Source: Hymenoscyphus infarciens (taxonomy: Eukaryota > Ascomycota > Leotiomycetes > Helotiales > Helotiaceae). Taken from it: a DNA stretch of 64,000 nt. A program made the position numbers and the translations under genes. The DNA lies in the NCBI GenBank assembly GCA_001414345.1, contig LLCB01000066.1, forward strand, positions 153,485 through 217,484, written 5' to 3'. Under the pieces are notes generated by a model, which saw only the letters and a list, made by a program, of their open reading frames with translations, had not been told where the DNA came from and did not search any database. This document shows positions 48,211-59,454 of the stretch, piece by piece (the first letter of the stretch is position 1; every line of letters starts with the position of its first letter).

Positions 48211-50214
48211 TTTTTTTTGGATTTTGTTACATGCGATGAATGATTCACAACGTTTTGACATTAGAATTTCGGCTGAAAAACATTACTCCTCCAACTGTCG
48301 TCACTGAGCAAGTCCTTATCGAATTAAGAACAAACCCCCCCATCATAAAATGGTGCGGCACGGCTACATTTTATCAGATTGCGTTTAGGGGGCCGCAACT
48401 CCTACAGGGTACCAGGCTTGGCTGTTGACCCTCAGGGGAGGCCGCTGTCAACAGCTGATATCCTCCCCGCGCCTATAATTGTTGCCTTGTCGGCCGCTAA
48501 AACAGATCGATTTGTCGAGTGTCTTTTTATCGAATTTGAATCTCTCAAACGCAGAATCTGTCCAGGGAAAGCTATTTTCAGCGAGGGTTTCATGGTAACT
48601 TACCTAATTAGCTGGCTTTGATAAATATATCTTACATCAACCCCCACCAAGAAACCTTCCCAGCTTTGGAATAAGATTGTCCAATAAATCCTCACAATGC
48701 AAGCCTCAGTGCGTAGTTACAGGCCTCGCGTGCGCCCGTGAGCGTCCAAGACCCGAGCTCCTGTTTGTGCCGCAATTTTCAAGTCAGATCAGTATACAAC
48801 CAGTTTGTTGGTACCACCACAAGCTTAATTAGCCTACATTCATTTGCTTTTCCTCCTCTCTCATTTCGCGAACGCCCTTCGGCCCTTGGCAATGAAATAT
48901 ACTTAACATGGCAAGTACGTACTCCGTAGTACTCCAGGTAAATATTCCGGACAAGGTTGCTATTCATTCTCAACAGTGTCAACACCTCTGTATCAATTCA
49001 GGAAACAGTCTAGATCTCGAATCTAGATCCCGTTGTGGAGCAGTATTTGGTGCCTGGCCCGTGATTCATACCGGGGGGTATTTTTCCCGGCACTGCGACA
49101 TTTCGATATCATTCTCATCGCTTGTTCAAGTTCTTTATCATTCTCGTTTTCAACCAGCTCGAATCAGGTTCCAAAGTGGCTGAGGAGAGTTCGATCCTGG
49201 GTTAGCGACCTTACCCTTACCCCCTTGGAAGCCCCCGGAACCCATGGAAAATGGCGCCGTTCAGACCACACACCAACCATCAATCGTGTCCTTATTTCTT
49301 TCCCACCTGGAAACCCTCTCAGCGTTTTTTAGTACTTTTTCAGAAATTCGGTTTAATCTCATACTCTCAGCTTGTCAAGTTGTTAGGCAGACTCGACTTT
49401 CAATATCGCGATGGGTGTCAGCCGGCTTTCCCCGTAAGGATTGAGGGTGTCGTTCCTTTGACTTCGAAGACCCCTCCCTGATTCATCTCTCGTACGAGGT
49501 TCTGCGGAGAATTTATGAATGTGTCGAAGTCTATCGAGGGATAGGATTTTATTCATGGGGCAGCTGAAGAGTGAGGTCAGTAAAAGCGACGGCCACTCCG
49601 TATTTATTGTTCCATTGAGTTTATTGGATTTCGTGGATACCTTTGAGATGCGAACTAAGTGAGGCATCGATGGAGATTGTCAAGTGGACTCAAATTCATT
49701 CAGAAGTCGAGATTTTTGACAAGTGTCAATGGGGAGGTAGTATTGTTTTATTTTTGTTCTGGGATTGTTCTGGGATTCTGTTACATCTATTTATATTGGT
49801 GCTTCATCATTGATCCATCTTGGAAGTACTAATGTGAGCTTGAGCTTGGAATTTTCAATGGACCCTAATTAAATTAGATTTTGGAGGACCCATTATGCTT
49901 GCTAGTTGTAAGACTTCATTTTTCCAACACTTTTCGTAAATCTTTTAGAAGAAAGCACGACTGATACAGTATCAGACTTCAATTTCAAAATTAGTTGGAA
50001 GTAATCTTTGTTTATTGGATTTTTTGAGAATTTTCCAGCTAAATTTCTGCTACTGTAACTTCTTCGCAGTAGAGGTTACCCAGGGGGAAGTTATATTCAC
50101 CCATTTACTCTTCTATCATACCAGTTGCCACTGCTCTTTGATGGAGGATTTTGTCTCGGCATTTGTTCCAAGTAGCGACATCACCCCAGATCAACAGGTC
50201 AAGTCCCCAACGTT
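48211..50214. other. Intergenic region, no gene recognised
   Basis: About 2 kb. A palindromic C-run/G-run segment at 48334-48392 looks like a diverged relative of the hairpin MITE. The frame at 48379-48621 and those at 48900-49670 show no family resemblance. Confidence 0.5.
48334..48392. repeat. Short hairpin possibly related to the G/C-tract MITE
   Basis: A C run, ATAAAATG, then CATTTTAT and a G run, with GGCACGGC at the centre. Shorter than the other copies and without the CTATCC/GGATAG ends or clear TA flanks, so relationship is uncertain. Confidence 0.35.
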
Positions 50215-51127
50215 TTAGCTAGGTGATATCTGGTTGCCATCATCGACACACGTAAAACTCTGGGCGCTCATTTCTATGAGTGGGTCTACTGGCCAGTCAA
50301 CCACACGTCTTAAGCTATCTGTGATCACTGACAAACTATCAAGAAAAGCTGGGCCGTGTCCGCAAGAACCAATTCCACCACTGGAAGGATGCATGAAAGA
50401 CCTACTGCCACAATAACTCTCCTGGCAGACATAAGAGAACAGGAAAATATGCACCATTTCATGAAGCAATGCGCTAATAGAGAATTCCTCGAAGGTCCCA
50501 GTGAAATTGTATGGAGTCTCGCTTTCAGGGTTAATGACAGCCAGCGCGTCTTGGGTTCATATTTTCCAAAACTATATCGGTGTTAGAAAGGGAGGCTGCA
50601 AAGAAACACGTTTTGAGAAGATTCTTCCAGCTGTTTAAATGGACGAGAAATTCTTTGTAGGTCTCAGGTTTGGGGATTGTTGAGGAGAGGAGGGCTTTTG
50701 CCTTGGGGTCTTGTTCAAAACGTTGGACGAGGAAAGTGATGAAATACGGAAGTTCTAACTCGCAATAAGCCGATTTCTGCAAGGAACCGGCATCATAATC
50801 TCTGAAAAGCCCGGGGTGCTTTCGTGGTAAAAATTCATCAATATTGAGGTGTTGGTAAAGACGAATGACTCGAACTTTCGTCGTACGCGACTTTATATTT
50901 CTGGGTTGGTGTGTTTTTTTCCCAGCGGGAAAATATTTTCTTGATCGCTTCCATTGTAAGTGCTTATTTGCTTCTTCTTTTGGTGTAGCTTGTGTAGATT
51001 CAATCTTGTGAAATTTGTTCTTTTCCAATGGACTTATACTATTCTTACGCTCTAGGGGGCAATTATTTATTTCAAAATATACTACTGTTTGGTGTCCGTT
51101 CGCTAGTCGAACTGCTTTTGACAACAA
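50215..51127 (-). pseudogene. SprT-like metallopeptidase-domain gene with an apparent frameshift
   Basis: The upstream frame (51127-50531) contains IDEFLPRKHPG, a basic N-terminal part and FFAASLSNTDIVLENMN, then stops. The downstream frame (reading DALAVINPESETPYNF, then SISALLHEMVHIFLFSYVC, then CGHGPAFLDSL, to TAA at 50215) carries a zinc-protease HExxH (HEMVH) and a later CGHG histidine, typical of SprT-like domains. The frames meet near 50553-50560 with a one-base offset. No convincing intron reconciles them, so this is a frameshifted gene or an assembly indel. The 5' end is uncertain, because no ATG opens the upstream frame. SprT proteins cut DNA-protein crosslinks; that role is not established here. 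Confidence 0.5.
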
Positions 51128-51508
51128 AGGATGAATGTCCTAGCACAGTACCATTCTGCTCGCAAAGAAAGAAGCCCTCTTGAACTAGAAATGAAATGAA
51201 ACACAAGCACAAGCACAAGCACAAATTCCGAGGACAAAGTAGTTGATAGTGTTATTTCAAAGCTTTCGCGGAATTTTGTTTTCATCCTTCCCTCAAATCA
51301 TCCCGGTGATTATGGTTGTGGTCATGATGATTCATATCATGACTTTTAAATCTATAGTAACCGTTCACTTCCTCACGTTCGTCATTCCATTCAAATGCTC
51401 CTATAAGAATTCGAAATCGTACACCTGAACATCTAAGACCGTTTTATATTTTGCTCAATTGCGAAATTTACACTAATCCAGCCTCAAACGTTGTCTTGCC
51501 TCGCCAAA
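51128..51508. other. Intergenic region between divergent SprT-like and RTA1-like genes
   Basis: About 380 bp with a short ACAAGC tandem near 51201-51224. It may include the missing 5' exon of the SprT-like gene. Confidence 0.45.
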
Positions 51509-52596
51509 ATGGCCACACTGACAGGCTGCACCATCGAAACCTGCCCTCTGGTCCTAGCCACTGTTAAATACATCCCTTCTCTAGCTGGAAATGCCTTCTA
51601 CCTATCCGTATTTGGATTACTGATTCTGATACACGCTTACCAATTATATAAATTTCGAACATGGTCGTTTTCTATAGCGATGATGACAGGTTTCATCGTC
51701 GAAATTGTGGGATATATTGGGAGGATACAACTTCATTTCAACCCATTCCGAACTGCTCCATTTCTCACGTATGATCTCTCTCCTTTTCATTCATCTTTGC
51801 CATTCTGACGGACTATAGATATCTCATCAGTATCACTATCGCACCAGTATTCTTCACTGCGGCCATCTACTCCACGTTTTCCCGCATCATGGTCTTTTAC
51901 GGGACTCCTCACTATCGGTTCTCTCCAAAAGATACTTATACCCTCTTCATGACATCCGACATCATCCCGCTCTTTTTGCAAGCATCGGGTGGTGCGGCTT
52001 CCGTCATTTCTAGGAGAAAATTGGATAGTGATCATGGTATACATATTATGGTTGCTGGGTTGCTCTTTCAAACCGTCAGTCTTCTGATATTCATTGGACT
52101 TGCAATGGAATACGCATGGCAAGTGAGGAGGGAACGAAGATGGAGAACAAATGAGAGGGGCAATCCAACGGACGCCAAAAAGAGAGCTAGGGTTCGGTTA
52201 CTCGTTATTGGTATGCTTACTCTTCTCTCTCATTTCATTCTCCCCAACTAACCTCCCTCAGGTCTCGCAATAGCCACCCTCTGTATTTTGATCCGGTCAA
52301 TATTTCGAATCTGGGAACTTTGGGATGGTGTTAGTGGAAGACTCGCTAACCAGGAAGTTCCATTCATGCTTCTTGAAGGTGGTATGATTGTCTTAGCCTC
52401 AACGACATTGACAGCACTGCATTCTGGACTGGCATTTAGTCCCAAATGGGAAGAAGTTGGCTGGAAATGGGGGAAAACGAAGGAGAATCAAAGTGACGTT
52501 GCGGTACCGGTAATTACGGAGTCTTCGGACAATTCCAGGGCTCCCCACATTGAACTTGAGGGGTTCGAGGAGGTCATTCTCGACCGGAGTATCTGA
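51509..52596 (+). CDS. RTA1-like seven-transmembrane protein
   Basis: Exons 51509-51768, 51819-52210 and 52262-52596 give 328 residues. About seven hydrophobic segments alternate with polar loops. Family text includes YIPSLAGNAFYLSVFGLL, VEIVGYIGR, LISITIAPVFFTAAIY, FMTSDIIPLFLQASGGA, GLLFQTVSLLIFIGLA, RSIFRIWELWDG and EVPFMLLEGGMIVLA, matching the RTA1/RSB1 family, which is linked to lipid translocation and resistance to lipid-active compounds in yeast. The start is the ATG after the Leu-rich leader at 51509. The C-terminal tail is hydrophilic. The exact substrate is unknown. Confidence 0.93.
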
Positions 52597-52649
52597 AGTA
52601 AGTTTGTTCCTGGGGAAAGTAACGACAGCAGGGCACAGGTTCTGTACAC

Positions 52650-52871
52650 CGTATCCGACCGAACAGTTGTAGCGAGAATAACACCACCCAGGCCGTGCAA
52701 ATGCCCTAGAAACCCTACAAAACCCTAGCTTTTGGCTTAAATTTCCTTGTTCGTGGCTTCTGAGAACCGTGCGTATGGCTTCTAAGGGCCTTGTCTGTGG
52801 GTTCAAGGACATTTTTCGATTAGATCTTGACCCTTGCCTTTAATTTCGCTACAACTGTTCGGTCGGATACG
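52650..52871. mobile_element. Small non-coding element with 26-bp terminal inverted repeats
   Basis: CGTATCCGACCGAACAGTTG at 52650 onward is the exact reverse complement of the end at 52846-52871. Total length ~222 bp, no open frame of significance: MITE-like. Target duplication not clear. Confidence 0.7.
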
Positions 52872-53790
52872 TTGTAGAAGCTGAGCCGCATCAATGCAAG
52901 TGCGGGATTTTATCTCTTTTCCTGAAGACAACTTTTGACTTTGGATGAGAGTCCCCGCGCCCAAAAACCCGGTAAACGAGTCATCGGCAATTCTAGGGGG
53001 GCTAGATTGTAACCCGTTGAGAATGTATGGGGTTTGTTTCAACATAAAGCTTCGCTGCCATCCAGCCCCATTGAAGCTTTCAAGATCCCTGCTTCGGGTA
53101 CTGAAACAACTTTATTCCTCCCCAACTCTACCGTGCACTGGCGATCGAGAATCCGGAGTCTTGATTCGCCGAAATGGAAAATGGTTTCTATGCATTACTA
53201 TCCCCCCCCCTAAATAAAATGTAGAGTGCACAGACACTTAGTATAGCACAGCGGCCGTGCGTTTACATTTTATTTAGGGGGGGGGATAGTAGAGCCTTTT
53301 GGTTTAATTAGCCTCACTTGAAGTTTAAGCTTCTGTACGGTCCTCGATAGAGTGCAGTTTTTGATACTTTGAAGTACTTTTGTGTTCAACCTCTTGTACT
53401 GTACTTCGTCTCTGGCGAAATAAACGTTAAACAGGGGGATCACTTTATATACTTTTCAGGGGGTTTTTAGTGGCATAAGACATCGGAAATGTGGAAACTG
53501 CCCCATTTGAATAACCTTTGTTACGCCAGGGACGAATTAAACTGTTTCTCGGTTGATGATAGTTCAAGAATGTAACGGGCTAACTGGTTTCGTTCAGGTG
53601 TTCATATTCGGAGGGATGGGAATGTGTAGTCCGAAGAATCAGAAAAAGTTTAATGTTAATATAAAGACTTCTCGATCTCGCTACCAGCCGTTACATCCTC
53701 ACCAACCATTCTTAACCCACAATAACTTCCTTTCTATCACTAAATATTTTTAATCACCCTTTCAGTACACTTGTCAACCTTCGATTCAAA
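52872..53790. other. Intergenic region upstream of the small secreted protein
   Basis: Contains hairpin copy 4 (53198-53289); otherwise no gene or repeat recognised. Confidence 0.5.
53198..53289. mobile_element. G/C-tract hairpin MITE, copy 4
   Basis: CTATCCCCC start, GGGGATAG end, TA flanks at 53196-53197 and 53290-53291. The interior is nearly identical to copy 2, which suggests recent spread. Confidence 0.9.
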
Positions 53791-54410
53791 ATGGCTCCCG
53801 TCTCCTTCTTCACTTCCGGTCTCCTCTTCCTACTCAGCGCCTCAGTCACCACTGCGACTCCTCTCGTCAACCCATTGATCGCAGCGCGCGCAGAATGCTC
53901 ACCAGAAGTCAAATCCCTCGTCGCGGGAATCAACAAAAACATCATGATCCAACAACAGGAACAAACCCAAACGAAATTGATTCAGTCTCAACAAGCCATG
54001 ACTCCACCGAATGATGCACAAATCCAGAAGTCCCAAGCACAATTAGTTACGATTGTGAAAAGCGGTGCCACACAACGAGAGCAAAATCAGAAGATCGCAC
54101 CATCTGGGAATGCTGCAATTGCTGGTTTAGGAAAGGTAAATCCTCACACTTAAGTGTTTTTAGGGAGATATAGCTGACGGGGTTGTTAAAAGGTTCAAAC
54201 GGCTCAGGCTACCGAGTTGAAGATGGCATCGGCCTTGACTGGCAAAACTGCGACTGATAAGGCAAATTTGGACACATTGCAGACTATGTTTGCTGGTGGG
54301 ATTAAACAGAATCAACAGAATGCTAAAGATGTGAGTTTGGAATTTGTATTCTTTTGCTCAAGATCGTTCGCTAATTTGAAATCAAGGCTGCTAAAGGGTG
54401 CACTATCTAA
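53791..54410 (+). CDS. Small secreted protein, family unknown
   Basis: Exons 53791-54135, 54193-54330 and 54387-54410 give 168 residues. The first ~22 residues are a signal peptide (MAPVSFFTSGLLFLLSASVTTA). The mature part is Gln/Ala/Lys-rich and probably helical (IMIQQQEQTQTKLIQSQQA, QNQQNAKDAAKGCTI). Only two cysteines are seen, near the N-terminus (AECSPEV) and at the very end (KGCTI), which could form one disulphide. The last exon is only 24 nt including the stop, inferred from a GTGAGT donor and an AAG acceptor. It has the size and composition of an effector-like protein, but no function can be claimed. Confidence 0.7.
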
Positions 54411-54636
54411 TATGTAGAAGGGAGCTATTGTGGTAATTGTAAATATCATGTTGTACTTTGCAGGTCTGCTAGAAGCAGCTCAAAGCAATGACAAATGAAT
54501 TTACGACTCGGTAATAGAGTTATCGAAGGGTTGAATCAAACATGTATCTTAAGAAGTGTCAAGCAGTGAAATAACAGCTACCACTTATGAAATTTATTCC
54601 TATGATACACGATTTTAAAACTCTCCATGCGTCCCT

Positions 54637-55494
54637 TCATACTAGCACAAATCCCTTCCTTTCTTCCACCGAAAAGTCAACTTTTTCTCCCTTCATATAT
54701 CGCAGCAGGATCGTATCCTTTGACAAAAAGCCTTTTCCTTCATATGAAAAAGAGTCAGGCATAGCGGTCTTTTTACGTATACAGGGATAGGGAGGCTCAT
54801 TCTCAGAAATTATGAGTACCTCGTTCTCAGCAGATTCTGACTCCTCTTCAACATTTCCTCTTAAGTCGATGGCGTCTTCCGTTTGCAAATTTGGAAATGC
54901 CTGGAAAGCAGCAGGCCAGATTTCCTTTTGGGTTGCTAGGGATGGTCTCGAGAACTCCGAGCCCCAGACGGGTAGAACATTGATGACATGTACCCCGAAA
55001 TGAAGGACCTTTCCACTAACAGAGTGCCCCATTGTTTCCGCTAGGGCGACAATTTGCTTGACTGATACATCTCTTTGGAGGCGAAGTATATCCTGGTCAA
55101 GATTCGTTGTCACGGGCAAGTTTCGGGGGGATTTGAAGTCAGACTCGGCTGATGGGAGTTCTTTCTCGTAGAACAAGACTGTTTGTGTTGTACATAGGTA
55201 TTTGCAGCATGCTGAACGAGCGTCCGGACCTACGTGAGATAGTTCAGGTTCTAACGGTGAACCATGATCGGAGTGACGTGGTGGATGATGAAAAAATTGA
55301 CGTGGAGGACAGTTTTGGGATAAGGTAGGGTATGTGTTTTGTTTGTGGTCATAGGCGAATCTGTCAAGTGAAATGCATTTTGGTTGTCTTGTTATTGACA
55401 GATCGTCGAAGGCGTACCTCCAAAACTGCATAGTAAGTTCGTATGGTAGTAAAAGGAATCGATGAAACATGGTGGGGTTTCCTGCTTGTGACAT
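54637..55494 (-). CDS. 2EXR-domain protein
   Basis: An intronless frame of 285 residues. The N-terminus reads FHRFLLLPYELTMQFWRYAF, matching the F-x-x-F-x-x-L-P-x-E-L...W-x-x-A pattern of the 2EXR domain, a fungal-expanded family of unknown function. The middle contains KQIVALAETMGHS and HFGVHVINVLP, and the C-terminus is acidic then Lys-rich. ATG at 55494 is the first of the frame, 8 residues before the domain. No neighbour relation inferred. Confidence 0.8.
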   Translation of the reverse strand: MSQAGNPTMFHRFLLLPYELTMQFWRYAFDDLSITRQPKCISLDRFAYDHKQNTYPTLSQNCPPRQFFHHPPRHSDHGSPLEPELSHVGPDARSACCKYLCTTQTVLFYEKELPSAESDFKSPRNLPVTTNLDQDILRLQRDVSVKQIVALAETMGHSVSGKVLHFGVHVINVLPVWGSEFSRPSLATQKEIWPAAFQAFPNLQTEDAIDLRGNVEEESESAENEVLIISENEPPYPCIRKKTAMPDSFSYEGKGFLSKDTILLRYMKGEKVDFSVEERKGFVLV

Positions 55495-56133
55495 TTTTTG
55501 CTATGTTGGATATGACTTCTTGAGAAGTTGTAGTTTAAAGGATGAACCGGCGCCGCAGAACATATCTTAAGCGTTCTTGCTTGAAGCGAGGGGAATGATA
55601 TAGTAGGAGTGAGGCAATCCCAATGAGGGGTAAGTGATTCATCATGAACGATGTGTTCATTTTAGAGAGAGCAGTTGAATAACTTTGAACTAGACTACTC
55701 AAAATTCACTTTCAAATTTGCGTTCCTTTTGAAGGTTGGTCTCCAAAAGTACGTCTCGAGTACCAACCTTCATCACTATTCTTACTGAAAGAATAATGAA
55801 GACCTCACTGCCCTCTCCATAACTTGAATAACTTGAATAAAAAACAAAATGCGGTCACCAAGTCAGGTTTAGCGTACTCGCTTATATTCTAGTGTCACCT
55901 CACAAGCCTCGGTCCACTCAAAAAAAAACCAAACACCTGCAAATACCAAGTACACCGTCCAACGATACGCAGAAAATAGCACGTCCAACTCACCTTATCT
56001 CACCAAAAATCTAAATTCGACTGCTGCATCGAGTCTCTGGAAAAATTTCATGTAACGTAACCCTTGTTGTGGCGGAGAAAACCGCATCGAAAAGCCAAAA
56101 GTGGTCCGGGGGAATCAATCACCAAATCACGTG
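55495..56133. other. Intergenic region between divergent 2EXR and AlkB genes
   Basis: About 640 bp. A short inverted repeat of AAGGTTGGT-type sequence occurs near 55730-55780 (GGTTGGTCTCC...GAGTACCAACC). Nothing else recognised. Confidence 0.5.
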
Positions 56134-57379
56134 ATGGACTCTTCTGAATCGGTAAGTCCTTTGATGATTCAGACTCACTTCTATTTCAGAGTTTCTGAAG
56201 CAGGAATAAGAATTAACGTGATTGATAGAAACACCATGATACCCACGCCCTCCCACCACACGCAATATGCAACCTCTATTTTCACTACCAAAAAATGCCC
56301 GACGTTGAAGTCACCACCGACCTCTCAGTCGTAGACTTCAAAAGAGGATTGACAGAAACGCAAAAAAAAGTTATCATACCAGTAGACACAGTTTCTGCAG
56401 AGGTCATCACAGAAGCTCAACGGGCTTTCCGGGAAAGTGGCGAGGATTTATGTGTAAGTGTTGATACAGGGGTGGAAGTTGAGGCTTGTACTGTTTATGA
56501 ACATATGAGTTTTCCCGGTACGTACCATCATTCTCTCCCTTCAAAAGAAATAGAAAACCGGACCTGATCATTTTTACAGGATTGAAATTATTTCCCAGTC
56601 TTCTCCCCCCAGAATGTCAAGTAATGATGATCTCCCGCCTCCTCCACAGGGAACTTTCCAACCCCCTCCACAAAACAAACATCCACCACGACTACACAAT
56701 TCCCTATCCGCCTCCCCTAAAAGGTTCCAAAACCAATCACCCATCATCATTCTTCACCCTCCCTCAATCTTCAAAACCAAATACCCTTGCACCACTCAAC
56801 CCGCATTCAAGCCACAAACCCCTCAACACAGTCCAATTCCTCCAAAAGAAACTCCGCTGGCTAACCCTCGGCTCGCAATATAACTGGGAAACCCGTTCCT
56901 ATCCCACAACCTCACCAACCCCCTTCCCCCCCGACATCGCCAAACTGGTAACAACCCTCTTCCCCTCCTCTTTCACCCCCGAATCCGGCGTAGTCCTCCT
57001 GTACTCGCCAAAAGATTATATGCCCGTCCACCGCGACGTATCAGAAGAATGTCAACGCGGTCTAGCATCTTTCTCTCTCGGCTGCGATGGTCTTTTCATC
57101 ATCGCGAAAGACAAGAACCCTGGTGGGGATGAGAGTGATGAAAAGAGGGAACAAGAAATGGTCGTTCTGAGGGTTAGAAGTGGAGATGTCGTACAAATGA
57201 ATGGAGAGACGAGATGGAGTTGGCATGCTATGCCCAAGGTTATGGGAGGCACTTGTCCGGAGTTCCTTGCTGAGTGGCCTGTTAGGGAGGGGGAGGGTGC
57301 GAGGAAAGAATTTGAGAAGTGGAGGGGTTTTATGGCGGGGAAGAGGGTTAATATTAGTTGTCGGCAGGTTTGGGGATGA
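56134..57379 (+). CDS. AlkB-like 2-oxoglutarate/Fe(II) dioxygenase (ALKBH1 type)
   Basis: Exons 56134-56151, 56229-56517 and 56580-57379 give 368 residues. The 18-nt first exon (MDSSES) joins in frame to KHHDTHALPP and the HYQKMPDVE segment, a spacing seen in fungal ALKBH1-like proteins. Catalytic elements: YSPKDYMPVHRDVSEE (HxD iron ligands), the later WHAMPKV histidine, and RVNISCRQV (the R-x-N-x-x-x-R 2-oxoglutarate motif). FSLGCDGLFII is the usual strand between them. Such enzymes demethylate nucleic acids or proteins; which substrate applies is unknown. A start at 56295 inside exon 2 is possible but would lose the conserved YQKM region. Confidence 0.88.
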
Positions 57380-57492
57380 GTAGGGGGTTGATGGGTTTGT
57401 TGTATTGTAGAATTTTGGAATGGCTTAGAGTCGGCGACGAGAAATTGTGAATATGAAGGGAGTCCGAGGGTTAGCGTTGTGTGGACAATGGG

Positions 57493-57516
57493 ATATATAT
57501 ATATATATATATATAT
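57493..57516. repeat. TA dinucleotide microsatellite
   Basis: About twelve TA units in the 3' flank of the AlkB-like gene. Confidence 0.9.
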
Positions 57517-57658
57517 TCATGCCTTCCCTTCTAGCTCTCATCGTTAACAGCGCGATGTCGAGGTCGTGGTGAGTGAAGGAGCGACCAAGGTGATCGATAG
57601 GCCTAGTGATCGAGCCAAGTAAAACTTGAATATCTTCTCATTGAGCCACCCTTGGTAT

Positions 57659-59454
57659 CTATAAAATATATCTGAACCCCAAATTGTCAATTTCCGTAAC
57701 ATCATTCATTCCCTGCTCAATGGCTTCCCTCTCAATGGCTTCATTCGACGCAATCCCCGTAGCCTGCGCCTTATCTCTCGCCTTGTTTACGCTCCACATA
57801 TATGCGTAAAGAACGATGACAGCAACAAGCTTCACAGAATATCCCACCAACATGGCAATATAAGCCGAAGGATAATTAGCTAGAAGAACGTTAGTGACAG
57901 CAAATTCAAGGGACAAGGAACTAGCTTACGAGCTTCCTTCTCAAGAAAAGTCTGCGGTCCAATAATATTCCCAACGCAATACCCGGTAAAAAGTACCGCC
58001 CCAGTGAGTTGCTTCTTTGTTGACCCCGCAACATTACTGCTAACCATGGTTAAACTGAGGCTAAAACCCAAGCCCTGCACGTAACACAACCAAAGAGCCA
58101 CAAGCCGTCCCCATTTATTCTTCAACGGCAAACCCACAAGCAATCCCGCCCCTAAGATACAAACCGAGTTCGCAAAAATCATCGTCAAACACCTCGTATT
58201 ATTCGGCCACTTTGTACATACCCAGCCTCCAAAGATCAAAGCGAGAAATTGTACTGCTCCGCCAGGAATTTGTAGGTATTGTGTTCCGAGAGTGTCGAAA
58301 CCGAAGGAACCTACGATTATGGAGGTCCATGATGTGAGGGCGGAGTTGGGAACTTGGGCACCGGTTGCCATTATGAAGAGGATCCAGGTTTTGGGGTCTT
58401 TAAAGGTCTGCATTGCTTGGTATTTGGAGAAGTGGTGGTTTTTTACTCCTTGTCTGTTGGCTGCTACGCGGGCGACTGCGATGGTTCGTTCGTGGGGAGT
58501 GAGGAATTTTGTTGTTGAGGGGACTTACTCATTGTTAGATCGGGCTTCTGGGTGTAAGTGTTAGGGAAAGGGTACTTACGATCTGGGAGGAAGAGAAGAG
58601 AGACGATTCCCCATGCGATGGAGATGGCTCCAAAGATGAGGAAGACGTACATCCATTTTGCGAGACCTGTGGTGATGTGCCCAATTGCGTAGCCGATCAA
58701 GCCCCCAAACACTGTTTAAAATTAGATTTTCCCTTGCACTTTGACTACATGAGAAAGGGCTTACTAGTGGCAATTCCGTTGGTGCAGTAATATATTTCCA
58801 ATCTCAAAGGCTGTTCCGCAGAGGTATACCACATGCTCATCATCAGCACAAACCCGGGATTGACTGTCGCTTCAATGGCTCCCAGCAAGAAACGATTCGT
58901 AGCAATTCCTGCAAAGCTTGTGCATGCTGGTGTAGTTATCAAAACGATTCCCCATCCAATTGTAGCTAGAGAGAGGAATTTGCCGATTGGGAGGCGTTGA
59001 AGAAGATATCCGGAGGGGAATTGTGCGAAAAGGTAGCCGAAATAGAAAATCGAGCCTGGTTTTTAAGACAATTAGCTTCTATTCCACTCGTTCAAAATGC
59101 TAGATTAGGGCTAGGGAGGGGTTATCTACCTAGCCACGAATAATCCTGTCCCTTCAAGTTCGTTCCCTTCTTCAGCCCATAAACACTCGCAAAATTGATC
59201 GAGTTCTTGTCCAGGTATTGCAACATATAAGTAACAAATAAAATCGGAATGATTCGATAATCAATCTTCCTCAACACCCTCTTATATTCCGCCTCGTCAA
59301 TCTCAATACCCTTTCCATTCTTATAAGTTTCGTAATTGTCATCGAGATGTGTAGAATTCGCTGGAGAAGCCGATATCTCATCGTCGGAGTGAGGAATATG
59401 AGGGGATTCAGGGTGAGGGATTCCCGATTTCTCGGGGTCGTGTACTGACGACAT
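57659..59454 (-). CDS. MFS transporter, allantoate permease (Dal5)/anion:cation symporter family
   Basis: Five exons (59454-59130, 59055-58765, 58711-58580, 58523-57930 and 57879-57659) give 520 residues. About twelve hydrophobic segments. YLDKNSINFASVYGLKKG after the first helix and YFGYLFAQFPSGYLLQRLP after the second are characteristic of the DHA-independent Dal5/Tna1-type group. RFLLGAIEATVNPGFVLMMSMWY covers the motif near helices 4-5, and YLQIPGGAVQFLALIFGGW lies in the C-terminal half. The intron 4 acceptor is GTAAG. Substrates in this family include allantoate, nicotinate, vitamins and small anions; no choice can be made here. Confidence 0.92.

Noticed and set aside
48379..48621. 80-codon plus-strand frame
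   Set aside because: Starts at the edge of a hairpin repeat and has no family resemblance.
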